Shown: positions 51,712 through 61,646 of the stretch, in pieces
Position numbering within the stretch: position 1 is the stretch's first letter
Layout of the letters: each line of letters opens with the position of its first letter
Source of the DNA: an uncultured Helicobacteraceae bacterium
GTDB taxonomy: Bacteria; Campylobacterota; Campylobacteria; Campylobacterales; Helicobacteraceae
Length of the DNA stretch: 64,000 nucleotides
Direction of reading: 5' to 3'
NCBI GenBank assembly: GCA_947588965.1
Contig: CANQAN010000008.1
Location: forward strand, 1-64,000
Notes under the pieces: model-generated
What the model saw: the letters and a program-made list of their open reading frames with translations, nothing else
Told to the model about the DNA's origin: nothing
Databases searched by the model: none
Position numbers and translations under genes: made by a program

Positions 51712-54084
51712 ATGCTAACAGTAATTAAAAGAGATGGGCGCATTGAGCCCTTAGATGTGACAAAGATTCAAAAATACACACATGATGCGGTAATGGGGTT
51801 AGAGGGTGTTTCGCAAAGTGAGCTTGAAGTGGATGCGAAATTGCAATTCCGCGACAAAATCACTACACAAGAGATTCAGCAAACGCTCATTAAAACAGCA
51901 GTAGATAAGGTTGATATTGATTGCCCAAATTGGACATTTGTCGCCGCAAGACTTTTTTTGTATGATTTGTATCATCGCGTGAATGGATTCAATGGTTATA
52001 AGAGTTTGCGCGAATATTTGGAACGTGGAGAGAGGGAGAATCGCATTATTTGCGGTATGAAAGAGAAGTTTGATTTAGATAGATTGGATAAGAAAATTGA
52101 TGCGACAAGAGATTTGCAGTTTAATTATTTGGGAATCAAAACACTCTATGATCGCTATTTGTTAAAGAGCAAAACGGGTGATCCTATCGAGTTACCACAG
52201 CATATGTTTATGGCTATCTCAATGTTTCTTGCGCAAAACGAAAAAGACCCTAATGCTTGGGCAGAAAAATTCTATGATCTCATTTCTAAATTTGAAGTGA
52301 TGGTGGCAACACCTACACTCTCTAATGCTCGTACACCACGACACCAATTGAGCTCCTGCTATGTGGGCAGTACGCCTGATAGTATAGAGGGGATTTTTGA
52401 TTCCTATAAAGAAATGGCTCTTTTAAGCAAATATGGTGGAGGAATCGGCTGGGATTTTTCCAAGATTCGTGGTCTTGGGAGCTTTATTGATGGGCATAGG
52501 AATGCAGCAGGTGGTGTGATTCCCTTTTTGAAAATCACAAATGACATTGCCATTGCAGTGGATCAGTTGGGGACAAGAAAGGGAGCAATTTCTGTCTATT
52601 TGGAGCCTTGGCACAGCGATATTTTTGACTTTGTAGATATTAAGAAAAATAGCGGTGAAGAGCGACGTAGGACACATGATTTGTTTCCTGCGCTTTGGAT
52701 TCCCGATTTGTTTATGAAGCGCGTAGAAGAAGATGGACTGTGGAGTTTATTTGACGCGCTCACTTGTTCAGATTTGACTAATCTCTATGGTGAGCAATTT
52801 GAAGCACGTTATGTGCAATACGAGCAAGATTCTAGCATTGCCAGAGAAACGATTAAGGCAAAGGATTTGTGGAAGAAAATCTTAATGAGTTATTTTGAGG
52901 TGGGTTCTCCCTTTTTATGTTTCAAAGACAATGCCAATCGTGCAAATCCCAATTCACACGCAGGAATCATCAGAAGCTCAAATCTCTGCACAGAGATTTT
53001 CCAAAACACAGAGCCTAATACGATTTTTATCCGTGTAGAATACGAAGATGGAACGATAGAAGATTTTCCAGAGCATCAAGAAGTCATCACAGATTGTGGA
53101 ATCAGAAAGCTATCAAACAAAATCACATCCACAGACACCATTGGCGACAAAAAGGTCTTTATTGCACAAAAGGAATCCAAAGACGGAAAAACTGCAGTGT
53201 GCAATCTCGCTTCTGTAAATCTCTCTAAAATCCACACAAAAGAGGACATTGAGCGCGTCATACCTATTGCTATTAGAATGCTTGATAATGTCATCGATCT
53301 CAATTTTTATCCCAATCGTAAGGTCAAAGTCACGAACCTTGACACACGTGCCATCGGATTAGGCGTTATGGGAGAGGCACAAATGTTGGCAGAATCGCGT
53401 ATAGAATGGGGAAGTGATAAGCATTTAAAAAAGATCGATGAAGTGATGGAAATGATCAGCTATAATGCCATTAAATCCAGCTGTGAGTTGGCGCAAGAAA
53501 AGGGTGTGTATAATAACTTCGTCGGTTCTCTTTGGAGTCAAGGGATTTTTCCGATTGACAATGCAAACAACGAGGCAAAAAAGCTTGTTGATCGGGGCGG
53601 ATTGTTTGGGCTTGTCTATGATTGGGATGCTTTGAGGGAGGAAGTGAAAACAAAGGGAATCCGCAATGGTTATTTGATGGCCATTGCACCGACAAGTTCT
53701 ATTTCTATTTTGGTTGGGACGACACAAACGATAGAGCCAATTTATAAGCGCAAATGGTTTGAGGAGAATTTGAGTGGATTGATTCCTGTTGTTGCGCCAA
53801 ATTTGAGCTTGGAAAATTGGAATTATTATGCTTCTGCCTACGAGATTGATCAGAGATTGCTTGTCAAAGCTGCAGCGGTGCGACAAAAATGGATTGATCA
53901 GGGACAGAGTACAAATATTTTTATGTCCTTGAATCTTGTGAGCGGAAAATATTTGAATGAAATTTATATGCTTGCTTGGAAATTGGGACTTAAATCAACT
54001 TATTACCTGCGCTCACAGAGTGTAGAAGCAGAGAGCGGGACGGAAGCCGTTGATAGAAGTATAGAGTGCGAGGGCTGCCAATAA
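51712..54084 (+). CDS. nrdA: Ribonucleoside-diphosphate reductase subunit alpha
   Basis: ATP-cone N-terminus; TPTLSNARTPRHQLSSCYVG, NLCTEIFQNT, ATP..TSSISILVGTTQ; C-terminal CEGCQ. Confidence 0.96.
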   Translation: MLTVIKRDGRIEPLDVTKIQKYTHDAVMGLEGVSQSELEVDAKLQFRDKITTQEIQQTLIKTAVDKVDIDCPNWTFVAARLFLYDLYHRVNGFNGYKSLREYLERGERENRIICGMKEKFDLDRLDKKIDATRDLQFNYLGIKTLYDRYLLKSKTGDPIELPQHMFMAISMFLAQNEKDPNAWAEKFYDLISKFEVMVATPTLSNARTPRHQLSSCYVGSTPDSIEGIFDSYKEMALLSKYGGGIGWDFSKIRGLGSFIDGHRNAAGGVIPFLKITNDIAIAVDQLGTRKGAISVYLEPWHSDIFDFVDIKKNSGEERRRTHDLFPALWIPDLFMKRVEEDGLWSLFDALTCSDLTNLYGEQFEARYVQYEQDSSIARETIKAKDLWKKILMSYFEVGSPFLCFKDNANRANPNSHAGIIRSSNLCTEIFQNTEPNTIFIRVEYEDGTIEDFPEHQEVITDCGIRKLSNKITSTDTIGDKKVFIAQKESKDGKTAVCNLASVNLSKIHTKEDIERVIPIAIRMLDNVIDLNFYPNRKVKVTNLDTRAIGLGVMGEAQMLAESRIEWGSDKHLKKIDEVMEMISYNAIKSSCELAQEKGVYNNFVGSLWSQGIFPIDNANNEAKKLVDRGGLFGLVYDWDALREEVKTKGIRNGYLMAIAPTSSISILVGTTQTIEPIYKRKWFEENLSGLIPVVAPNLSLENWNYYASAYEIDQRLLVKAAAVRQKWIDQGQSTNIFMSLNLVSGKYLNEIYMLAWKLGLKSTYYLRSQSVEAESGTEAVDRSIECEGCQ

Positions 54085-55476
54085 GTGAAAAAATCCTATT
54101 TGGTGGATACTTCAATCCTTTTAGACGATGTGGAGAATCTTTTCTTTCTCTCTCAAAATGGTGAGAATGTGATTTTTATCTGCGATGTAACCTTGAGTGA
54201 ATTGGATAAAAAGAAAGATTCAGACAGCGAGATGGGGTTTTTTGCACGAGAATTTTTTAGAAATATTCTTAGTGATTCTGCTTGTATTTCGGAATTTAAG
54301 GCCTTGAGAGACGATGTGATTCATACGATATATTTTTGTATCAATCACTCTAAGATTCCTCTACAAATCATTCATCGTCCGCTCTATGCGACAAGAGTGC
54401 AGGATTATGGGCTCAATGATGCAAGGATTCTAGAGATTGCACGAGATTATTCTTTAATTTTACTGACAAATGATATCTCTTTGAAAGTCTATGCGCTCTC
54501 TTTGAGTGTTGCCTCACAATCCCTCATGCGCGACAGAATTGAGAATCTGCAAGAGATCGATTTTTTGACACATTTTGAGATCCATAGGGATAATATCAAG
54601 GAAAATCTAGAAAAACAAGAATCCTTCAAAGCCCTTAAAAATTGGAGTTTGATAGAGATTTCTGAGCTTGATAATACGGAAAATAGCCTCTATTTGACAG
54701 GCAAAAAACATTATGGCTTGAAAGTTGATGACGCGCTAGAAATGCTTGACTTTGACGCACGTTTAGAAGAGGATTCTTTTTATGTTAAGCCCATTAATTT
54801 GGAGCAGAAATTTCTCTATACACTCCTCACACATCCTAAGAATAGAATCACAATCTGTAGCGGAGCCACAGGGAGTGGCAAAACTCTCATTGCACTGCAA
54901 GCGGGATTGCATTTACTGAAAAAGGGAGAGGTGAGCGGAATTGTTTATTTGCGTAACACCATCACGGCAAATGACAAAGAAGCAGAGCTTGGATTCCGCA
55001 AGGGAGATGAAAATCAAAAGTTGAGTTATTTTATGTATCCCCTCTTTAGCGTGATTAACTTTATGATCACAAAGTTACAAAAGGAATCTTTAGCAAAGCG
55101 CATTGAATATCGTGGCAGTGCGGATGGCATAGAGAGTAGGGAGGCGACAGAATATTTTCTCAATAAGCACAATATTGAAATGCTAGACATTGCCCACGCA
55201 AGAGGCGTGAGCATCGCAAGGAAGTTTGTGATATTTGATGAGGCACAAAATGCTTCTAATGCGACAATCAAGCTTATTGGGACGCGTATGGCAGAGGATT
55301 CAAGGATTGTTTTTTTAGGCGATCCTATGCAAATTGATCATCCCTATTTAAGCAAATATCGCAATGGTTTAGTGAGTCTGCTTAAAAAGGCCAAGCAAGA
55401 TCACTTCCTTAGCGGAATCGTCTTACATCAAACGATTCGGAGTGAGATTGCGGGTTGGTTTGAGGAAAATTTTTGA
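54085..55476 (+). CDS. PIN-PhoH-family ATPase
   Basis: PIN-like YLVDTSILLDD..., P-loop ICSGATGSGKTLIALQAGLHLL, FVIFDEAQNAS; GTG start directly after the nrdA stop. Confidence 0.9.
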   Translation: MKKSYLVDTSILLDDVENLFFLSQNGENVIFICDVTLSELDKKKDSDSEMGFFAREFFRNILSDSACISEFKALRDDVIHTIYFCINHSKIPLQIIHRPLYATRVQDYGLNDARILEIARDYSLILLTNDISLKVYALSLSVASQSLMRDRIENLQEIDFLTHFEIHRDNIKENLEKQESFKALKNWSLIEISELDNTENSLYLTGKKHYGLKVDDALEMLDFDARLEEDSFYVKPINLEQKFLYTLLTHPKNRITICSGATGSGKTLIALQAGLHLLKKGEVSGIVYLRNTITANDKEAELGFRKGDENQKLSYFMYPLFSVINFMITKLQKESLAKRIEYRGSADGIESREATEYFLNKHNIEMLDIAHARGVSIARKFVIFDEAQNASNATIKLIGTRMAEDSRIVFLGDPMQIDHPYLSKYRNGLVSLLKKAKQDHFLSGIVLHQTIRSEIAGWFEENF

Positions 55477-55477
55477 A

Positions 55478-56575
55478 TTAGGATTTTTGTGTGTTGATGT
55501 GAATTAAAACACTCTCCAAAAGTGCATCAATATCTCCATCTAAGACTGCATCGGCATTTGTAGAGGTGGCTTTAGAACGTAAATCTTTAACCTGCTGATA
55601 GGGGGTTAGGACATAGCTTCTGATTTGATGTCCCCAGCCAATTTCACTTTTTGTTGCGTTATTGCTCTGCTCCTCTCTTTTTTGACGTTCTAATTCATAG
55701 AGCTTTGATTTGAGCATTTTAAGGGCGCTTGCCTTGTTTTTGTGCTGACTTCTGTCGTTTTGGCATTGCACCACGATTCCCGTTGGAGTGTGCGTGATAC
55801 GGATCGCGGATTCTGTTTTGTTGATATGCTGTCCCCCTGCACCAGAAGCGCGATAAGTGTCTATGCGCAGGTCTTTTTCTTCAATCTCAATCTCGATATT
55901 ATCATCAATCTCGGGTGTCACTTCTACTGCGCAAAAACTCGTATGTCTCTTTGCGTTGGCATCAAAGGGAGAGTTGCGCACGAGGCGATGGATTCCACTT
56001 TCTACCTTTGCATAACCATAAGCATTTTCACCCTTAATGATAAAACTTGCATCTTTGATTCCCGCCTCTTCGCCCTCTTGATAGTCAAGCAATTCTACCT
56101 TGAATCCCCTGCGCTCTGCCCAGCGCAAATACATGCGATAGAGCATACTTGCCCAATCTTGCGATTCTGTTCCTCCTGCTCCTGGTGTTATGGTAAAGAT
56201 TGCGTTGTTTGCATCAAGCGGATCGCTTAACATCACTTCAATCTCTGCATCTTTAATGAGCTTTTCTAGGTCTTTGGAATCTGTAAAGAGCTGCTCTAAA
56301 CTCTCTGTGTCATCTAAGGATAATTCAAAAAGCTCTTCAGTATCGCTCAATGCCGATTTTGCAAGATTGTATTTTTCTAGCTTTTGGAGGCAGAGTTTTT
56401 TTTCTTTTTGCAGTTCCCCAGCCCTTTTTGCATCTTCCCAAAACTCCTTTTCTTGCTCCAATTTTAGAATCTCTTCTATGCGCGTTTGCAGAACGTGAGG
56501 TTGCATAATTTTTTCTATATTTTTGCATTTGGCATTTAGATCTTTAAGCAGTGCGCTGTATTCATAGGTGTCCAA
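55478..56575 (-). CDS. prfB: Peptide chain release factor 2
   Basis: [39 protein letters not shown]. Confidence 0.96.
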   Translation of the reverse strand: MDTYEYSALLKDLNAKCKNIEKIMQPHVLQTRIEEILKLEQEKEFWEDAKRAGELQKEKKLCLQKLEKYNLAKSALSDTEELFELSLDDTESLEQLFTDSKDLEKLIKDAEIEVMLSDPLDANNAIFTITPGAGGTESQDWASMLYRMYLRWAERRGFKVELLDYQEGEEAGIKDASFIIKGENAYGYAKVESGIHRLVRNSPFDANAKRHTSFCAVEVTPEIDDNIEIEIEEKDLRIDTYRASGAGGQHINKTESAIRITHTPTGIVVQCQNDRSQHKNKASALKMLKSKLYELERQKREEQSNNATKSEIGWGHQIRSYVLTPYQQVKDLRSKATSTNADAVLDGDIDALLESVLIHINTQKS

Positions 56576-56584
56576 AGTTTTCCT

Positions 56585-57583
56585 TTATTGATAAAAATTT
56601 TTTGCAAATTCCAAAATCTCTTCGCGAACTTGTTCTTTGGAGTGATAAACGATACTGTGGCAAAAAGATTCCTTTTTATAAACTTTGTCATAATATTGCA
56701 CAAGTAGAATCTCAACGGTGTGACTCAAATTACCACGATAAAAAGAATCTTTTGCTTCTTTCCAAAATTTCTTTTGCATAAAAGGTGCGATTTTTTGCAT
56801 AGAGATTTCAAAAAATTCGGGTGCTATTTTACCATATTGTTGCAAGATTCTTTGTGTGCGTTGTTGCAGGGGGGCGACAATTAGAATCTTCGGGGCATTT
56901 TGGTAGGCTTGATAGAGCTGTGATGGCAAAATGAGTTTTCCGATTTTCTTTCCCTCACCCTCTACCAAAACAAAAGGGGCATTTTCTAGGGATTTTAGTC
57001 GTGCAAAGAGGAGATTTTGGAACATCTTAACGCTTGGCTGTTCTCCATAGATTCCGCCAAAGTTTGAGCCACAATGATTGGCCATCTCCTCCAAATTGAG
57101 CGCATTTTCAAAGGTTTGCAGAATCTCACTTTTGCCACTTCCTGTTTGTCCAACAAGAGTGATAAAGCGGTGTTTAGGAGGGATTTGCAGATAGTCTAAA
57201 ATATATTTGCGATAGGATTTGTAGCCTCCATCTAGGATTGCGACTTGATAGCCGATTTTATCAAGCACGACGGCAAAGGCATTGCTACGCATTCCACCTC
57301 TTGCGCAATGGATTCCAAAGGGCTTTTTGGGACTTATAAGATCTTTGAGATTCAATAAATGTTGAGAGATATTTTTTGTGATAAAGCTTGCTCCTAAGAC
57401 TTTTGCTAAAAAATGATTTTGCTTATAAAGTGTGCCAATCTCTTCAAATTCTTCGTTGTTTAAAACAGCGCAATTTAGGGCATTTGGAATGTGAGATTCT
57501 GCAAATTCTCTTGGGGAACGTACATCAAAAACATGGGAAAAATCCATTTGTAAAAATGTTTCAATGGGAAGTGTTTTTATCAT
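56585..57583 (-). CDS. mnmH: tRNA 2-selenouridine synthase
   Basis: Rhodanese domain FDVRSPREFAESHIPNALNCAVLNNEEFEEIGTLYKQ, CARGGMRS, P-loop VGQTGSGKSEIL. Confidence 0.9.
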   Translation of the reverse strand: MIKTLPIETFLQMDFSHVFDVRSPREFAESHIPNALNCAVLNNEEFEEIGTLYKQNHFLAKVLGASFITKNISQHLLNLKDLISPKKPFGIHCARGGMRSNAFAVVLDKIGYQVAILDGGYKSYRKYILDYLQIPPKHRFITLVGQTGSGKSEILQTFENALNLEEMANHCGSNFGGIYGEQPSVKMFQNLLFARLKSLENAPFVLVEGEGKKIGKLILPSQLYQAYQNAPKILIVAPLQQRTQRILQQYGKIAPEFFEISMQKIAPFMQKKFWKEAKDSFYRGNLSHTVEILLVQYYDKVYKKESFCHSIVYHSKEQVREEILEFAKNFYQ

Positions 57584-57613
57584 CTAAAGACTCTAAGGGA
57601 TTTTAAAAGATTT

Positions 57614-57726
57614 CAAAGAAACCCTTTTTAAGATACTTGCGGCACACAAATTTTCCAGAGGCTCTGCTGTGTTCCCACCCTGAAGCATTATCCAAAAAAC
57701 TCATTGCACAAGTCTCAAAAAGGGCG
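57614..57726 (-). ncRNA. ffs: Signal recognition particle RNA (4.5S, small bacterial type)
   Basis: Minus strand: CCCUUUUUGAGA-CUUGUG...UUCAGG-GUG-GGAA-CAC-AGCAGAGC...CGCAAG...AAAAAGGGUUUCUUU; canonical CAGG-NNN-GGAA-NNN-AGCAG hairpin, matching closing stem, TATAAT just upstream. Ends approximate. Confidence 0.9.
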
Positions 57727-57770
57727 TTGAAATTATATTTTATTCTCGCAAAAAAAGCAAATCCTAGTCT

Positions 57771-58292
57771 CTAAGGAGACAGGAGTGCAAGAGATTCTAA
57801 TTGTTCTAAAAGTCCAACGAGAATCAATCCTAACAATCCCGCAAAGAATCCTGCCAACAAATCATCGCCCATCACCCCCAATCCTCCTTGTATTTCGCGA
57901 TCGATTTTTCCAATGACAGAGGGCTTCCAAATATCAAAAAGCCTAAAGAGTACAAAAGCTAAAATAAGCTCTAGCATTCCATGCCCAATCATAGAAATAC
58001 TCATCCAAACCCCCGCCAATTCATCAATGACAATCTCGCTTCTATCATGTGCTAAGCCCTCTTTTTCGTAGGCATTAATGACTTTAATAGCGATTACACT
58101 CACAAGCAAAGAGCTTAGAAAAAGTGTGTTAGGAGCGATATAGTGGGCAATAGCCCAACCAAAGGGAAGGGCTACAAGCGTACCAACGGTGCCGGGCGCG
58201 ACTTTAGAGATTCCGCTAAAAAAGAGCGTTAAAAACATTTTTTTAAAAAAATCACGACTGTCTTTGAATGTTGTGAAAAAAGAATCCCTCAT
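57771..58292 (-). CDS. pgpA: Phosphatidylglycerophosphatase A
   Basis: KVAPGTVGTLVALPFGWAI, IVIDELAGVW, GVMGDDLLAGFFAGL. Confidence 0.92.
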   Translation of the reverse strand: MRDSFFTTFKDSRDFFKKMFLTLFFSGISKVAPGTVGTLVALPFGWAIAHYIAPNTLFLSSLLVSVIAIKVINAYEKEGLAHDRSEIVIDELAGVWMSISMIGHGMLELILAFVLFRLFDIWKPSVIGKIDREIQGGLGVMGDDLLAGFFAGLLGLILVGLLEQLESLALLSP

Positions 58293-58299
58293 AGTGTGC

Positions 58300-59499
58300 C
58301 TAGCTTAAAGAATGGATTTGATAGAGGGCAATGAGTTTGAGATAGAAATCCTCATCATCTTTTTCTTCTATCATTCCATGGTTTGCAAACATCGCTCCAA
58401 ACTGCTTAAGAAGCGGACTGAAACGTTTAGGAAAGAGTGAGCTAAGAATCTTTGCAGAGATTTCTTTGCGAATCAGAATTGTCGGCGGAATGAGCCCTGC
58501 ACGCAAAATTTCTTGCAAGAATCCAGAATTATAGCGAATGTGATGATGGCTCCCATGTGGGCAAGTTTTAAAGCTTACAATCGTGCTGCATTGACTGCAA
58601 TAGACAAACTCATGCAATAATTTGACATTGATTTTAATATCCTTAATGGTGTCAAAAATAGAATAAATTTTCTGATTGTCATAATAGAGTGTGAGATTAG
58701 GATAATTTTCTCCAATGATAATTTTATCACAGCCAAGATTCTGCGCCAAAATCGCATCCAAAATAATCCCATGTGCCCCTGCAAAGAGATAAATATCATC
58801 AAGGGGGTAAATGACAATGCGACTTGTTGGCAGGTAATTTTCTACGACAAACTGCAGACACATTTTACGCAAATTAAAATCCAAAAGCCTCTCATTTTGA
58901 TGTCTTAAAAGCAGAAGGACGAGCAAGTCACTCTCATCAAGTGCGAATCTAAAAATCCTCTCATGAATGCGCGTTACAGGTGAGGCGTCAATGACCATTG
59001 CGGTCACATTTTCGGCTTGCATATGTTTTTTAGTGTGCAAAATAGCGTCTTTGTTAATGTGTTGCATAAAGGGAAATTCTGAAAGCTCTAATGTGTATTC
59101 TCCACAAATTGCGTAATTTCCAAGCCTTTGATTGATGTTTTGTGCTTTTTGTGAATAGACATCTCCGCCCATAATCTTAAAGAGTCGCTCTTGCTTATTA
59201 ATCGCAAAGGTTGAATCCACAAGCAATTCTCCACATGGCTTACCTGCACAAATGAGTGTGATGTGCTCACCTTTTTGCGCACTCTTAATAACTTCTTCGT
59301 TGCGCCTTCCCGCAGGGGCTAAAATGAAAGAAAAAGGAAAGCTCTGTCCTCTAAAGATTCCCGTTTGATCTACTTCTTTCATCTCCTCTTCGTTCATCAA
59401 ATGTGTAACAGGAGAGAGCAATTTCTCTTGACACAAAAGGAGTGCAAAAACCGCTTCTTGATCGATAAATAAGGTGCTATTTTTTCTTTGTGATTCCAT
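58300..59499 (-). CDS. ATP-sulfurylase-like protein with degenerate active site (Cj1609-like)
   Basis: LLSPVTHLMNEEEMKEV, AGAHGIILDAILAQNLGCDKIIIGENYPN, CSQCSTIVSFKTCPHG; QTRNP...HRAHE motif not conserved. Confidence 0.78.
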   Translation of the reverse strand: MESQRKNSTLFIDQEAVFALLLCQEKLLSPVTHLMNEEEMKEVDQTGIFRGQSFPFSFILAPAGRRNEEVIKSAQKGEHITLICAGKPCGELLVDSTFAINKQERLFKIMGGDVYSQKAQNINQRLGNYAICGEYTLELSEFPFMQHINKDAILHTKKHMQAENVTAMVIDASPVTRIHERIFRFALDESDLLVLLLLRHQNERLLDFNLRKMCLQFVVENYLPTSRIVIYPLDDIYLFAGAHGIILDAILAQNLGCDKIIIGENYPNLTLYYDNQKIYSIFDTIKDIKINVKLLHEFVYCSQCSTIVSFKTCPHGSHHHIRYNSGFLQEILRAGLIPPTILIRKEISAKILSSLFPKRFSPLLKQFGAMFANHGMIEEKDDEDFYLKLIALYQIHSLS

Positions 59500-60370
59500 A
59501 TTTTTTACGCTTTTCCCATAAACTTTTTCTTGACATTCCTAAACGCTTACTCAGCTCCGTGTCAGGATATCGGTCTTCAAATTTCAAAATCATAGCCTTA
59601 ATGTATTCATCAACACTTAAAATGTTATCTTGAAGTCCGTGTGAAACCTCTTTGACATTAAGCTCAAAGACATTTTTGAAATCACTCAAATCGCCGCTAA
59701 GGCAAGAAAACACGACGGGAATGTTTTTTAATCTTTTCATGCAATCTTCCTTGTCTTCTTTAGAGAGGATTTCAAAGCCAATGACATAAGTAAGCTGTGT
59801 CTTGGGGAGATCTTTTAAGAGCTGTACGTGGTTTGTAGAATCCTTGTAGAGCGAAATAAAATTGATTGTGAATTTTTTATGAATGGCGTAATTCACAACA
59901 CACATATCAATGGACTTTTGAGAGATGCTCTTAATAATGAGTGGAAAAGAGACTTTTGTATTAATCGTATAGGTGGGCAGCAGGAGGGAGTTGCAAAAAT
60001 AATCGCGATAGAAAGCAATTTCTTTTTTGAGTTGGTGGAATTCTATGTAATGCTTGATTTTTCTCACAAGCTCATCAATCATAAAGGGCTTGACAATATA
60101 ATCGCTTGCCCCCGCTTTTATCGGATTTGTAACCATATCATCATTGACATAGGGAATCATCATTATGATAATGGAATTTTTGAATTTCTCAATCACGGGA
60201 TAAAAGTTTTGTCCGGGAATGTTTGCAGATAAAAGGATAATGTCGGCATTTTCAAAATGAAGTGCCTCATCAATGCTAGAAGTACTCTCGCAAGTGAAGC
60301 CAAATTGTCCGAGTTTAGAAGTGATACTCTGTGCCAAATAAATTTCATTTTCAATGATTAAAATTTTCAT
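59477..60370 (-). CDS. Atypical orphan response regulator (HP1021/Cj1608-like)
   Basis: REC-like N-terminus MKILIIENEIYLAQSI..ADIILLSANIPGQ with no Asp at the expected phosphoacceptor position; C-terminal LSKRLGMSRKSLWEKRKKYGI HTH; overlaps ispDF. Confidence 0.85.
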   Translation of the reverse strand: MKILIIENEIYLAQSITSKLGQFGFTCESTSSIDEALHFENADIILLSANIPGQNFYPVIEKFKNSIIIMMIPYVNDDMVTNPIKAGASDYIVKPFMIDELVRKIKHYIEFHQLKKEIAFYRDYFCNSLLLPTYTINTKVSFPLIIKSISQKSIDMCVVNYAIHKKFTINFISLYKDSTNHVQLLKDLPKTQLTYVIGFEILSKEDKEDCMKRLKNIPVVFSCLSGDLSDFKNVFELNVKEVSHGLQDNILSVDEYIKAMILKFEDRYPDTELSKRLGMSRKSLWEKRKKYGITKKK

Positions 60371-61577
60371 GAAACAATCCTTTCTGCAATCTTTTCCAAT
60401 TAAAATATTCTAAAACCACATTTGCCTGCGCCAAAATCCCCTCTTCTCTGCCAATAAAACCTAATTTTTCTGTGGTTGTCGCTTTGAGATTAACCTTAAA
60501 GGATGGGATTCCTAAAATCTTTGCGATATTTTTTTCTATGGCAGATTTGTAGGGAGCAATCTTTGGTTTTTGCGCAAAAATTGTAATGTCTGTTTGCAAG
60601 ATAGCATAACCCACTTCTGTGCTAAAGGATACAATGGTTTGAAGCAACTCTTTAGAATCTGCCCCCTTATAATTGTCATCATTATCGGGGAACCACTCTC
60701 CAATGTCTCCTGCGCCTATCGCACCAAGAATCGCATCGCAGAGGGCATGCAAACAAACATCGCCATCGCTGTGTGCAATAAGCTTGAAAGGACAAGGAAT
60801 GGGAATCCCGCCTAAGATGATTCCATCCCCCTTATCTAATGCATGAATGTCGCTCCCTAAGCCTATGAGAGTTTTTCTGCTTGGGGATTGTAGGCGCATT
60901 CCTTCTAAATCTTCTAAAAAGGTGAGTTTTTTTGCCTCTTTATCTCCTAAGACAAAGCCGATTTGTCCTCCATGCGCAGAAATGGCACTACTCTCATCGG
61001 TGAAATCTCCCTTATCTAAGGCGGGTTTGAGTATGGAAAGTCTGCTTAGTTGCGGCGTTTGAATAATTTTGAGAGAATCTCTTTTGAGATATTGTAGTCC
61101 GTCATTTTCTTGATAGGCGATAGTGTCGCATAGAGACAAGTATGGTACGACACAATCATAATTTCCGACTTCTTTGAGAATTCTTTGGCATAATGCTTCA
61201 GAAACAAGACAACGTGCAATGTCATGCACAAGAACAAAATCAACATCTGCATTTAAGGCGTTAATGGCATTTTGTAGGGATTCCTGCCTTGAAGCGCCAC
61301 CCTCTATGAGCTTGTAATCTAGGGCGTAAGAGTCCAAATACTTGTGCATATAGGGGATTTCATTGCCCTTTGCAGTCAGAATGGATTGAGAGAAGGGATA
61401 AACATTGTGTAAATCTATTGCAACCTTGAGCCACAGAGGAATTGCGCCGATACGAATCCATTGCTTTTTGGGTAGTTTGGTAACATTTTTTGTGTGGTTG
61501 CAGAGAGATTCTTGTGTAGAATCTCTAAAGCGACTGCTATCACCCGCACCCAAAAGAATTAAAGCAATTTTTAACAC
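60351..61577 (-). CDS. ispDF: Bifunctional IspD/IspF isoprenoid enzyme
   Basis: LVHDIARCLVS (IspD) and GSDIHALDKGDGIILGGIPIPCPFKLIAHSDGDVCLHALCDAILGA (IspF). Confidence 0.96.
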   Translation of the reverse strand: MLKIALILLGAGDSSRFRDSTQESLCNHTKNVTKLPKKQWIRIGAIPLWLKVAIDLHNVYPFSQSILTAKGNEIPYMHKYLDSYALDYKLIEGGASRQESLQNAINALNADVDFVLVHDIARCLVSEALCQRILKEVGNYDCVVPYLSLCDTIAYQENDGLQYLKRDSLKIIQTPQLSRLSILKPALDKGDFTDESSAISAHGGQIGFVLGDKEAKKLTFLEDLEGMRLQSPSRKTLIGLGSDIHALDKGDGIILGGIPIPCPFKLIAHSDGDVCLHALCDAILGAIGAGDIGEWFPDNDDNYKGADSKELLQTIVSFSTEVGYAILQTDITIFAQKPKIAPYKSAIEKNIAKILGIPSFKVNLKATTTEKLGFIGREEGILAQANVVLEYFNWKRLQKGLFHENFNH

Positions 61578-61646
61578 AGAATATCCTCATAAAAAACTGC
61601 CTTCATTGTATATAAAAAGCCCTTTAGAATCCATTAAGGATTCTTA

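Noticed and set aside
55478-56575. Programmed frameshift in prfB
   Set aside because: ORF is continuous from [10 protein letters not shown] to the stop; no in-frame UGA requiring +1 shift.
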